The notes under the pieces are model-generated. The model did no database searches. It saw nothing but the letters and a program-made list of their open reading frames with translations, and had not been told where the DNA came from. From Alphaproteobacteria bacterium (GTDB taxonomy: Bacteria; Pseudomonadota; Alphaproteobacteria; Geminicoccales; Geminicoccaceae): a DNA stretch of 64,000 bases. Made by a program: the position numbers and the translations under genes. The stretch is taken from the NCBI GenBank assembly GCA_026990035.1, contig JALSIM010000039.1, positions 1 to 64,000 on the forward strand, written 5' to 3'. Shown piece after piece: positions 42,097 to 50,418 of this stretch (positions are counted from its first letter, which is position 1; each line of letters starts with the position of its first letter).

Positions 42097-43209
42097 ATGA
42101 GGCAGCGCTCTCGCCGACTGGCCGGCTGGTTCGTCCTGCCGGTCCTGTTCTTCGTCCTGCCGCTGGTGGTGGTCCTCGCCCAGACCCCGTCGCCGGCGGT
42201 ACCGGAAAGCGTGCGCCCGCCGGCCGGGGCGGTGACCGGCGACCCGGAACCGGACATGGTGACCGTGATCCCCCAGCCCGGCCTCTCCGACATCTGGCGC
42301 CAGGTCCGTCGCGGCGTCGAGGGCCGGGTTTCCATCCCGGATCCGCTCGCCGGTCGCCTCATCCAGTCGGAAGGCGAACTCTGGCGGGCCTTCCGCGAAG
42401 GCCCCTACCGGATCTATTCGGCCCTGTTCCTGCTCGCGGTGCTGGTCGCCCTCGCCGTCTTCTTCATCCTCCGCGGGCGCATCCGCATCGAGAACGGCCG
42501 CTCCGGCATCCGGGTGCGGCGGTTCGGCTTCTTCGAACGTTTCTCGCACTGGCTGACCGCGACCTGTTTCATCCTGCTGGCGCTGACCGGGCTCAACATG
42601 CTCTACGGGCGCGAGCTGCTGATGCCGCTGATCGGGAACACGGCCTTCGCCGTCCTGAGCCTGTTCGGCAAGATCGGCCACAACTACATCGCCTTCGGCT
42701 TCATGCTGGGACTGACCCTGCTGTTCCTGCAGTGGGTCTGGTTCAACTTTCCCAACCGCCACGACATCGTCTGGCTTCTCAAGGGCGGTGGGCTGTTCGG
42801 CGGCCACGCCCCGTCGAAAAAGTTCAACGCCGGTCAGAAGCTCATGTTCTGGATCGTCATGCTCGGTGGCGCCTCGCTGAGCCTGTCCGGGCTGCAGCTC
42901 CTGTTTCCCTATCAGTTCCACGTCTTCCAGCCCGTGTTCCGTTTCCTCGAATCCTGGTTCGCCCTGGGCCTGCCGACGGAACTTTCCGTCCTTCAGGAAC
43001 AGCAGCTCGCCGCCATCTGGCACGGGGTTTCGGGCATCGTCATGATCGGCGTCATTCTCGGCCACATCTACATCGGTACCCTCGGCATGGAAGGCGCGGT
43101 CGAAGCGATGTGGGAGGGCGAGGTGGATCTCAACTGGGCCCGGGAACATCACGACCTCTGGGTGGAAGAGCTGTCGCGCAAGGGTCTCGTCCAGCAACCT
43201 GCGGAATAG
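42097..43209 (+). CDS. fdhC: Formate dehydrogenase gamma subunit, cytochrome b556
   Basis: 370 residues. A signal peptide/first helix (about 8-28) and a periplasmic region of about 85 residues (PPAGAVTGDPEP, VSIPDPLAGRLIQSEGELWR) precede the four-helix diheme cytochrome b domain (about 145-345). Heme-ligand candidates are His in ERFSHWLTAT, GKIGHNYIAF, AAIWHGVSG and ILGHIYIGTLGMEG. The C-terminal LNWAREHHDLWVEEL is characteristic of the alphaproteobacterial gamma subunits. It anchors the alpha-beta unit and passes electrons to quinone. It starts 17 bp after the small membrane gene. Confidence 0.94.
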   Translation: MRQRSRRLAGWFVLPVLFFVLPLVVVLAQTPSPAVPESVRPPAGAVTGDPEPDMVTVIPQPGLSDIWRQVRRGVEGRVSIPDPLAGRLIQSEGELWRAFREGPYRIYSALFLLAVLVALAVFFILRGRIRIENGRSGIRVRRFGFFERFSHWLTATCFILLALTGLNMLYGRELLMPLIGNTAFAVLSLFGKIGHNYIAFGFMLGLTLLFLQWVWFNFPNRHDIVWLLKGGGLFGGHAPSKKFNAGQKLMFWIVMLGGASLSLSGLQLLFPYQFHVFQPVFRFLESWFALGLPTELSVLQEQQLAAIWHGVSGIVMIGVILGHIYIGTLGMEGAVEAMWEGEVDLNWAREHHDLWVEELSRKGLVQQPAE

Positions 43210-43217
43210 GTCTCGGA

Positions 43218-43586
43218 ATGTCGCGCATCCTGCCGCCGTCGGCGCTCCTCTGGCTCGCCCTTCTGCTCGCGCCCTCGCCGGTGGCGGCACTCACCCCCGA
43301 ACAGGCGGCATCCCGGGTCGCCGCCACTTACGGGGTGGAAGTGCTGCGGGTGCGGGAGGTCGAAGAGAATGGCAGGCGTCTCTTCGCCATCACCGTCATG
43401 CTTCCCGGCGGCGACCGCAACGATGCGTTCCAGGTCGGCACCCTGCTCGTCGATGGCGAGACCGGCGAACCGGTCTCACGGCTGCGCCATCGAGCCAGCG
43501 GCTACGAGCTGCCGCCGCCTCCGACGGGCACCGTGCCGGAGCCGACGGCCGACCGCCTGCGGGAGCGAACCTTCGGGAGGCAGTGA
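43218..43586 (+). CDS. Exported PepSY-like protein
   Basis: 122 residues with a Sec signal peptide (LPPSALLWLALLLAPSPVAA) and a PepSY-like unit (LTPEQAASRVAATYGVEVLRV, FAITVMLPGGDRNDAFQVGTLLVDGETGEPV). PepSY domains are small periplasmic modules found in peptidase inhibitors and redox-associated proteins. It follows fdhC by 8 bp and precedes the WD40-cytochrome gene by 16 bp, so it belongs to the same unit. No ligand can be predicted. Confidence 0.78.
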   Translation: MSRILPPSALLWLALLLAPSPVAALTPEQAASRVAATYGVEVLRVREVEENGRRLFAITVMLPGGDRNDAFQVGTLLVDGETGEPVSRLRHRASGYELPPPPTGTVPEPTADRLRERTFGRQ

Positions 43587-43602
43587 AAGGACGAGGTCCG
43601 AC

Positions 43603-44982
43603 ATGCGGTGGCAGATCGACCCCGAATCCCGCCATCGAACGGCGATCCCCATCGGCTGGGCCGGCTTCCTCGCCGCGACCGTCCTCTGGGCGGGAAACGG
43701 CGACGCCGGATCGGACGATCCCCTCGTCCAGCACGGCGGCCCGGCCAAGGCGGTGGTGGTGACCGCCGACGGCCGGTTCGCGGTGACTGCCGGTTTCGAC
43801 TACAGCCTGGTCCTCTGGGAGCTGGCGCCACCGCGGGTCCTGCGACGACTGCTCGGCCACGACGCTCCCCTGAACGATGTGGCGGTCTCGCTCGACGGCC
43901 TCCACGCCGTTTCGGCGAGCGACGATCGTACCCTGGGCGTCTGGGATCTCGCCTCCGGGAAACTGCGGCTACGTCTTCGGGGGCACGAGGCCAAGGTGGC
44001 GGCGGTCGCCCTGACCGGGAATGGCAGCCGGGCCGCCTCGGCCGGCTGGGATGGTACGGTGCGCATCTGGGACCTCGCCTCCGGCCGCGAGATCCGCAAG
44101 TTCACCGAGCCCTCCCGGCGTTTCACCACCGTCACCTTCGCCCGCGACGGCGAACTCCTGGCGGCGGGTGATCACACCGGGGCTCTGCGACTCCGGCGTC
44201 TCGCGGACGGGCGGCAACTGTGGCTGCGGAAAGGCAACGGTTTTCCCCTCACCCGCCTCCTCACCGCCGGCGAGCGTCTGGTGACCGGCTCGATCGACGG
44301 CACCATCCGCGGCTACGCCCTCGAGGATGGCGAGGAGCTGTTCCGCTTCGAGGGCCAGGAAAAGCCGGTGCTGAGCCTCGCCGCGACGACGGACGGAAGC
44401 CGGCTCGCGAGCGGCACCGCCGCCGGTACCATCTATCTCTGGAACACCGCCGACGGGCGCGCGGAGCGGGTGCTCCGGAGCCCTCGCGGGCCCGTCTGGG
44501 GGCTCGCCTTCGCACCCGACGGCCGGACCCTCTATTCGGTCCACAACGACGGCGCCTTGCGGGTCTGGAACGTCGAAACCGGTACCCAGATCGCCGGTCC
44601 GCGGGAGACCTATCTCGCCGCCACCGAACGGCTTTCGGTCCAGGAGCGGGGAGCCAGGCTGTTCCGCAGTTGCAGCAAATGTCATTCGGTGACTCCCGAC
44701 AGCGAGAACAAGTCCGGCCCCACCTTCTACGGCCTGATCGGTCGCCGGGCGGGATCGGTTCCCGGTTATCCCTACAGCCGGGCACTGGCAGGGAGCGGCA
44801 TCGTCTGGACCGAAGAGACCTTGGCGCGGCTCTTCGAACTCGGACCGGAAAACTACCTGCCGGGGACGCGGATGCCCTTCCAGCGGATGCCCGACCCCGA
44901 GGAACGGGCCGAGCTGGTCGCCTACATCGCCCGCGTCACCCGCCCCGAACACGGCCCCGAACAGCCAGGAAACCGCCCATGA
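43603..44982 (+). CDS. WD40 beta-propeller fused to a c-type cytochrome
   Basis: 459 residues, exported (hydrophobic segment about 17-31). Residues 40 to about 335 are six to seven WD-like repeats (for example LLGHDAPLNDVAVSLDG, ASDDRTLGVWDLASG, SAGWDGTVRIWDLASG, DGALRVWNVETG). Residues from about 345 are a class I cytochrome c: heme site C357-S-K-C360-H361 and likely distal Met424 in PGTRMPF. It probably accepts or donates electrons in the periplasm, with the propeller as a docking face. Position next to formate dehydrogenase suggests it is an electron partner, which is inferred. Confidence 0.85.
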   Translation: MRWQIDPESRHRTAIPIGWAGFLAATVLWAGNGDAGSDDPLVQHGGPAKAVVVTADGRFAVTAGFDYSLVLWELAPPRVLRRLLGHDAPLNDVAVSLDGLHAVSASDDRTLGVWDLASGKLRLRLRGHEAKVAAVALTGNGSRAASAGWDGTVRIWDLASGREIRKFTEPSRRFTTVTFARDGELLAAGDHTGALRLRRLADGRQLWLRKGNGFPLTRLLTAGERLVTGSIDGTIRGYALEDGEELFRFEGQEKPVLSLAATTDGSRLASGTAAGTIYLWNTADGRAERVLRSPRGPVWGLAFAPDGRTLYSVHNDGALRVWNVETGTQIAGPRETYLAATERLSVQERGARLFRSCSKCHSVTPDSENKSGPTFYGLIGRRAGSVPGYPYSRALAGSGIVWTEETLARLFELGPENYLPGTRMPFQRMPDPEERAELVAYIARVTRPEHGPEQPGNRP

Positions 44983-45173
44983 AAGCGTTTCTGACCGCCC
45001 TTCTCGCGACCGTCGTGATCGCCGTCGCGGTCCATTACAGTTTCCGATGGTTGGCGCCACGATGGAACAGCGCCGTGGTCCTGAGCCAGCCCAGCGTCCG
45101 CCTGTCGCCGGAGGATCTTCCCACCATGCAAGGTGGATCGGAAAGTCCGCTCCGACTTCTCGGCCGACGCTGA
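44979..45173 (+). CDS. Small single-span membrane protein
   Basis: 64 residues, unrecognised. One N-terminal helix (MKAFLTALLATVVIAVAVHYSF) is followed by a short polar tail with VRLSPEDLPTMQGG. The ATG overlaps the cytochrome stop (ATGA), which supports expression and coupling to it. It could anchor the cytochrome or stabilise a complex. The downstream gap to the second formate dehydrogenase is 87 bp. Confidence 0.62.
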   Translation: MKAFLTALLATVVIAVAVHYSFRWLAPRWNSAVVLSQPSVRLSPEDLPTMQGGSESPLRLLGRR

Positions 45174-45260
45174 AACGGCACATCGTCTCCAGCAGGGAAT
45201 TTCGCGATCCTTGGCGGTGATCCTGCGATCATGGCCGGACTGACCGGGAGAACAGAGCCG

Positions 45261-46952
45261 ATGAGCGCGACCGGGGGGGGCATCCGGGAAGGGAAGAAGG
45301 ACCGGCGACCGACGCCGCGCGGCCGGCAGGTGGAGCCCGAGGCTCTCGCGGAGATCCGTGAGCTGCTCGCCGATCGCCCCCGGCGTTCCGATCTGCTGAT
45401 CGAACATCTCCATCTCCTGCAGGACACTTTCGGTCATCTCTCCGCCCGCCATCTCGCGGCCCTCGCGGAAGAGATGCGCCTGCCCCAGGCGGCGGTCTAC
45501 GAGGTCGCCACCTTCTACGCCCATTTCGATGTGGTGAAGGAGGGCGAGCCGGTCCCACCGCCGGTCACCCTGCGGGTCTGTCACAGCCTGTCCTGCATGC
45601 TGGCCGGCGCCGAAGAGCTGTACGACGCCCTGCGCCGTGATCTCGATCCGACCCGGGTGCGGATCCTGCGCGCCCCCTGCATGGGCGCCTGTCACCGTGC
45701 GCCGGCCTGCATGGCGGAACGGCGCCTCCTGGCCCCGGCAGCGGCAGCCGATGTGGCACGGCTGCTGGAAACCGACGATCTCGAGGCCGAACCGCCTTCC
45801 CATATCGGGTTCGCCGCCTATCGCAACATGGGCGGCTATCGGCTGCTGGAAGCGGTGCGCAACGGTTCCCGGAGAGACGTGATCGAGATTCTGAGCGACG
45901 CCGCTCTGCGCGGGCTCGGTGGCGCGGGCTTTCCCACCGGGCGCAAATGGCGGATCGTCGCCGACCAGCCGGCTCCGCGCTATCTCTGCGTCAACGCCGA
46001 CGAGGGCGAACCCGGTACCTTCAAGGACCGCCACCATCTGGCGACCGATCCCCACCGGATGCTGGAGGGCGCCCTGATCGCCGCCGCAGTGGTGGGGATC
46101 GAGCGGGTGTACATCTATCTCCGCGACGAATACCCCGAGATCCGGGAGATGCTGGCGACGGAGATCGCCGAACTCGAACGGGCGGAGCTCGTGCCGCCCG
46201 GCTACATCGAGCTCCGTCGCGGCGCCGGATCCTACCTCTGCGGCGAGGAATCGGCGATGATCGAGAGCATCGAGGGCAAGCGCGGCCTGCCGCGTCATCG
46301 CCCGCCCTATGTGGCGAGCGTGGGGCTCTTCGGCCGGCCGACACTCGTCAACAATGTGGAGACCCTGTTCTGGGTCCGCGACATCCTCGAAAAGGGCGCC
46401 GGCTGGTTCACCGCCCGGGGAAGACGCGGGCACAAGGGTCTGCGCTCCTTCTCGGTGTCGGGGCGCGTGCGCGAGCCCGGCGTCAAGCTCGCGCCGGCCG
46501 GAATCACGGCCCGGGAGCTGATCGAGGAGTTCTGCGGCGGGATGGCCGAAGGGCACCGGCTGCGGGCCTATCTGCCGGGCGGCGCCTCGGGCGGCATCCT
46601 GCCGGCCGCGATGGCCGACATCCCGCTCGATTTCGGTACCCTCGAGGAACACGGCTGCTTCGTCGGCTCGCACGCGGTGATCGTGCTCTCGGACCGGGAC
46701 GATCTGCGGGCGGTGGCCCTCGAGCTGCTGCGCTTCTTCGCCGAGGAATCCTGCGGCCAGTGCACGCCCTGCCGGGCCGGCACCGAAAAGGCGGTGCGGC
46801 TGATGGAAGCCGGCCGGTGGGACCAGACGCTGCTGGAAGCCCTCGCCGAGGTGATGGCCGAGGCCTCGATCTGCGGCCTCGGCCAGGCCGCCGGCAATTC
46901 GCTCAGGAGCCTGTTCCGCTTCTTCCCCGACATCTTCGAGTCCTCGGAGTAG
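45261..46952 (+). CDS. NAD-dependent formate dehydrogenase beta subunit (fused NuoE/NuoF-type diaphorase)
   Basis: 563 residues. The N-terminal 160 residues form a NuoE/FdsG-like domain with 2Fe-2S ligands C107, C112, C140 and C144. The rest is NuoF/FdsB-like: GRGGAGFPTGRKW-type loop (GLGGAGFPTGRKW) for NADH/FMN, YLCVNADEGEPGTFKDR, GAGSYLCGEESA, and the 4Fe-4S motif ESCGQCTPCRAG near the end. It passes electrons from formate to NAD+. The fused two-subunit layout matches Methylorubrum FDH1 more than the Cupriavidus Fds complex with separate FdsG. ATG 45261 has GGGAGA upstream; ATG 45231 is possible. Confidence 0.92.
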   Translation: MSATGGGIREGKKDRRPTPRGRQVEPEALAEIRELLADRPRRSDLLIEHLHLLQDTFGHLSARHLAALAEEMRLPQAAVYEVATFYAHFDVVKEGEPVPPPVTLRVCHSLSCMLAGAEELYDALRRDLDPTRVRILRAPCMGACHRAPACMAERRLLAPAAAADVARLLETDDLEAEPPSHIGFAAYRNMGGYRLLEAVRNGSRRDVIEILSDAALRGLGGAGFPTGRKWRIVADQPAPRYLCVNADEGEPGTFKDRHHLATDPHRMLEGALIAAAVVGIERVYIYLRDEYPEIREMLATEIAELERAELVPPGYIELRRGAGSYLCGEESAMIESIEGKRGLPRHRPPYVASVGLFGRPTLVNNVETLFWVRDILEKGAGWFTARGRRGHKGLRSFSVSGRVREPGVKLAPAGITARELIEEFCGGMAEGHRLRAYLPGGASGGILPAAMADIPLDFGTLEEHGCFVGSHAVIVLSDRDDLRAVALELLRFFAEESCGQCTPCRAGTEKAVRLMEAGRWDQTLLEALAEVMAEASICGLGQAAGNSLRSLFRFFPDIFESSE

Positions 46953-46958
46953 CCGGCG

Positions 46959-49736
46959 ATGTCCGAGACCATCCGTTTTCTGCTCGACGGGCGCGAGGTC
47001 GAGGCCCGTCCGGAGGAGACCATCTGGCAGGTGGCGGCGCGCGAGGGTATCGAGATCCCCCATCTCTGCTGGCTGCCGGAGCCCGGGTACCGGGCCGACG
47101 GCAATTGCCGCGTCTGCATGGTGGAGATCGAGGGCGAGCGTACCCTGGCCGCCTCCTGCATCCGCCGGCCGAGCCCCGGCATGGTGGTGCATACCGCTTC
47201 GGCCCGTGCCGGCAGGGCGCGCGCGATGGTGATGGAGCTGCTGCTCGCCGATCAGCCGCCGCGGGCCGAGGCCCACGATCGGGACTCCCGTCTGTGGCGG
47301 TGGGCGGAGCGGATCGGGGTCGGCGAAAGCCGCTTTCCGGCCCGCCCGCAGCCGCCGCCCGATTGGTCGCATCCGGCGATGGTGGTGCAGCTCGACGCCT
47401 GCATCCACTGCACCCTCTGCGTCCGTGCCTGCCGCGAGGTGCAGGTCAACGACGTCATCGGCATGGCCCGGCGCGGCCACGAGGCGAAGATCGTCTTCGA
47501 CATGGACGATCCGATGGGCGATTCCACCTGCGTCGCCTGCGGCGAATGCGTCCAGGCCTGTCCCACCGGCGCCCTCCTGCCGGCGAGCGTGGTGGATCGG
47601 GAGACGGGACGTGGTGATCTCCGGACCGATCGCGAGGTGCGCTCCGTCTGTCCCTATTGCGGGGTGGGCTGCCAGCTCGTCTACCACGTCCGTGACGAGC
47701 GGATCGCCCGGGTCACGGGAGCGCCGGGACCGGCCAACGAGAACCGGCTCTGTGTCAAGGGACGTTTCGGCTTCGATTACGTCCACCACCCGTACCGGCT
47801 GAAGGTGCCGCTCCTGCGCAAGCCGGGGGTGCCCAAGCGGGCCGACGACAGGATCGATCCGGCCGATCCCCGGAGCCATTTCCGCGAGGCAAGCTGGGAG
47901 GAGGCCCTGGAGCTGGCGGCGGCCGGTCTGCGCCGTATCCGCGACCGCCACGGCAGCGGCGCGCTGGCCGGCTTCGGCTCCGCCAAATGCACCAACGAGG
48001 AGGCCTATCTCTTCCAGAAGCTGGTGCGCACCGGCTTCGGCTCGAACAACGTCGATCACTGCACCCGGCTGTGCCACGCCTCCTCGGTGGCGGCGCTGAT
48101 GGAAGGAATCGGCAGCGGCGCCGTCACCGCACCCTTCACCGAGGCGCTGAACGCCGATCTCGTCTTCGTCATCGGCGCCAACCCGACCGAGAACCATCCG
48201 GTGGCGGCGACCTATTTCAAGCAGGCGGCGAAGCGCGGGACCAAGCTGGTGGTCGCCGATCCGCGCGGCCAGGCGCTCGCCCGCCACGCCACCTGGATGC
48301 TGCAGTTCCGCCCGGGCAGCGACGTCGCCCTGCTCAACGCCATGATGCACGTCATCGTCACCGAGAAGCTGTACGACGCCCAGTACGTCCAGGCCCGGAC
48401 CGAGGACTTCGACCGCCTGAAGGCACATCTGGCCGATTTCGCTCCCGAGAGGATGGAGGATCTCTGCGGGATCCCCGCGGCCACCATCCGCGAGGTGGCG
48501 CGGGCCTACGCCCGGGCGGAGCGGGCGATCATCTTCTGGGGAATGGGCATCTCCCAGCATGTCCACGGGACCGACAACGCCCGCTGCCTCATCTCGCTGG
48601 CCACCATCTGCGGTCATGTCGGACGGCCGGGGACCGGACTGCATCCGCTGCGCGGCCAGAACAACGTGCAGGGGGCCTCGGACGCCGGGCTCATTCCGAT
48701 GGTCTTTCCCGATTATCACCCCACCCGCGAGGAAGACTACCGCGCCCGACTGGAGGCACTCTGGGGAACGCCCCTCGATCCGGAGCCCGGGCTCACCGTC
48801 GTCGAGATCGTCGAGGGGGCACGCGAGGGCCGGATCAAGGGCATGTACATCATGGGCGAGAACCCGGCGATGTCGGATCCGGACGCGCGGCACGCCCGGG
48901 AGGGCCTCGCCCGCCTCGAGCATCTCGTGGTGCAGGACATCTTCCTCACCGAAACCGCGGTCCATGCCGATGTGATCCTGCCCGCCTCGGCCTGGCCGGA
49001 GAAGGAGGGCACGGTCACCAACACCAACCGTCAGGTGCAGATGGGCCGCATCGCCCTGCCCCTGCCCGGGGAGGCGAAACCGGACTGGTGGATCACCCAG
49101 GAGATCGCGAAGCGACTCGGTCTCGACTGGAACTACGCCGGCCCGGCCGAGGTGTTCGCCGAGATGAAGCGGGTGATGGCCTCCCTCGACAACATCACCT
49201 GGGAGCGCCTGCAGCGCGAGCACGCCGTCGCCTATCCCTGCCCGGCCCCCGACCATCCCGGCAAGGGGGTGGTCTTCGAGGACGGTTTTCCCACCCCCGG
49301 CGGCCGTGCCCGTCTGGTCCCGGCGGCGATCGAGCCGCCCGCGGAGACCCCGGACGAGGCCTATCCCATGATCCTCACCACCGGGCGGACGCTGGTCCAC
49401 TGGCACACCGGCGCCATCACCCGCCATGCGGAAATCCTCGACAGCCTGGAGCCCGTACCCTTCTGTGCCATGAACCGGGGAGATCTGCGGCGACTCGGTC
49501 TCGAACCCGGCGCCCGCGTCCGGGTCACGACGCGGCGCGGTGCCATCACCCTCATGGCCCGCCAGGATCCGGCCGTGCCCGAAGGCGTCGTCTTCATCCC
49601 CTTCTGCTACCACGAGGCGGCAGCCAACATTCTCACCAACCCGCAGCTCGATCCCTTCGGCAAGATTCCGGAGTTCAAGTTCTGCGCCTGCCGGGTCGAG
49701 GCCGCCGAGGCCGAGGTTGTCCGGGAAGACGCCTGA
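46959..49736 (+). CDS. NAD-dependent formate dehydrogenase alpha (catalytic) subunit
   Basis: 925 residues, no export signal, so cytoplasmic. A 2Fe-2S domain has C37, C50, C53 and C67. Two 4Fe-4S motifs follow (C148, C151, C154, C158 and C191, C194, C197, C201), then the 4Fe-4S site of the molybdopterin domain (C231, C234, C238, C265). The active site is C372-H373 in TRLCHASSVAAL, a cysteine enzyme. bis-MGD-binding domains follow to the C-terminus. It oxidises formate and feeds NAD+ through the beta subunit encoded six bases upstream. Such enzymes can also reduce CO2. Metal (Mo or W) cannot be told from sequence. No fdsD or fdhD follows. Confidence 0.94.
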   Translation: MSETIRFLLDGREVEARPEETIWQVAAREGIEIPHLCWLPEPGYRADGNCRVCMVEIEGERTLAASCIRRPSPGMVVHTASARAGRARAMVMELLLADQPPRAEAHDRDSRLWRWAERIGVGESRFPARPQPPPDWSHPAMVVQLDACIHCTLCVRACREVQVNDVIGMARRGHEAKIVFDMDDPMGDSTCVACGECVQACPTGALLPASVVDRETGRGDLRTDREVRSVCPYCGVGCQLVYHVRDERIARVTGAPGPANENRLCVKGRFGFDYVHHPYRLKVPLLRKPGVPKRADDRIDPADPRSHFREASWEEALELAAAGLRRIRDRHGSGALAGFGSAKCTNEEAYLFQKLVRTGFGSNNVDHCTRLCHASSVAALMEGIGSGAVTAPFTEALNADLVFVIGANPTENHPVAATYFKQAAKRGTKLVVADPRGQALARHATWMLQFRPGSDVALLNAMMHVIVTEKLYDAQYVQARTEDFDRLKAHLADFAPERMEDLCGIPAATIREVARAYARAERAIIFWGMGISQHVHGTDNARCLISLATICGHVGRPGTGLHPLRGQNNVQGASDAGLIPMVFPDYHPTREEDYRARLEALWGTPLDPEPGLTVVEIVEGAREGRIKGMYIMGENPAMSDPDARHAREGLARLEHLVVQDIFLTETAVHADVILPASAWPEKEGTVTNTNRQVQMGRIALPLPGEAKPDWWITQEIAKRLGLDWNYAGPAEVFAEMKRVMASLDNITWERLQREHAVAYPCPAPDHPGKGVVFEDGFPTPGGRARLVPAAIEPPAETPDEAYPMILTTGRTLVHWHTGAITRHAEILDSLEPVPFCAMNRGDLRRLGLEPGARVRVTTRRGAITLMARQDPAVPEGVVFIPFCYHEAAANILTNPQLDPFGKIPEFKFCACRVEAAEAEVVREDA

Positions 49737-50298
49737 GGCACGACGGCCGGGCGGACGACCGGCGAGACAGCCGACCGAGGAGCGGCTGTGGCGGCGAGCG
49801 CTCTTCTATCTCCAGCGTTTCTCGACCAGCCGGGCGCATCTGCGGGAAGTGCTGCTGCGACGGGCGCTGCGCGAGGCCCGGGCGCTCGAGCTCGATCCGG
49901 CCGAGGTCGCGGAGCGTGTGGACCGGGTCGTGTCCCGGGCGGCGGAGACGGGTCTGGTCGACGATGCCGCCTTCGCCCTCGCCCGCGCGCGCCGGCTGGT
50001 CGAACGCGGCTGTTCGCTGCGAACCGTTCGCACGCGCCTGCGGGAGAAGGGCGTGGCTTCGGAGCTGGTGGAGACGGTTCTCGAGGAACTCGCCGAGGAA
50101 ATGGGCGATCCGGCCCTCGCCGCCGCGCGGGCCTTCGCCCGCAGGCGCAGGCTCGGTCCCTTCCGACCCGCAGGGGAAAGAGGGGCGATGCGCGAACGCG
50201 ATCTCGCGGCCTTCGCCCGGGCCGGTTTTTCCTACGAGACGGCACGTCGGATCCTCGATCACGACGAGGCGGAAGACGAACCACCCGCAACCCGCTAG
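49717..50298 (+). CDS. recX: Regulatory protein RecX
   Basis: About 193 residues. The RecX three-helix repeats run from ALFYLQRFSTSRAHLREVLLRR through GLVDDAAFALARARRLVERG, SLRTVRTRLREKGV and a final FARAGFSYETARRILD. RecX binds RecA filaments and restrains recombination and the SOS response. No ATG or GTG precedes the conserved part in frame; TTG 49717, which overlaps the end of the formate dehydrogenase gene by 20 bp, is the likely start, but it is uncertain. recA is not in the window. Confidence 0.82.
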   Translation: MSGKTPEARRPGGRPARQPTEERLWRRALFYLQRFSTSRAHLREVLLRRALREARALELDPAEVAERVDRVVSRAAETGLVDDAAFALARARRLVERGCSLRTVRTRLREKGVASELVETVLEELAEEMGDPALAAARAFARRRRLGPFRPAGERGAMRERDLAAFARAGFSYETARRILDHDEAEDEPPATR

Positions 50299-50354
50299 GA
50301 GGCCTTGCGAGCGAACCGCGGGAATCCTCGCTCGTCGGGCTGCCGCGAGGCATG

Positions 50355-50369
50355 TTAGGAGATTGTTAA
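50355..50369 (+). promoter_or_regulatory. CtrA-like box upstream of the Gly-rich gene
   Basis: TTAG-N7-TTAA (50355-50369, followed by C) differs by one base from the alphaproteobacterial CtrA consensus TTAA-N7-TTAAC. It lies about 50 bp before the Gly-rich gene, in an AT-richer patch, as expected for a promoter element. Confidence 0.4.
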
Positions 50370-50418
50370 CATCTCGGGCCCAACATCGCAGCGAAGGAAA
50401 ATCAAGGGAGAACGCCCG

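Noticed and set aside
44922-49613. Open frame of about 1560 codons on the minus strand
   Set aside because: It is antisense to both NAD-formate dehydrogenase genes, whose motifs are unambiguous. There are no recognisable domains and its composition is shadow-like.
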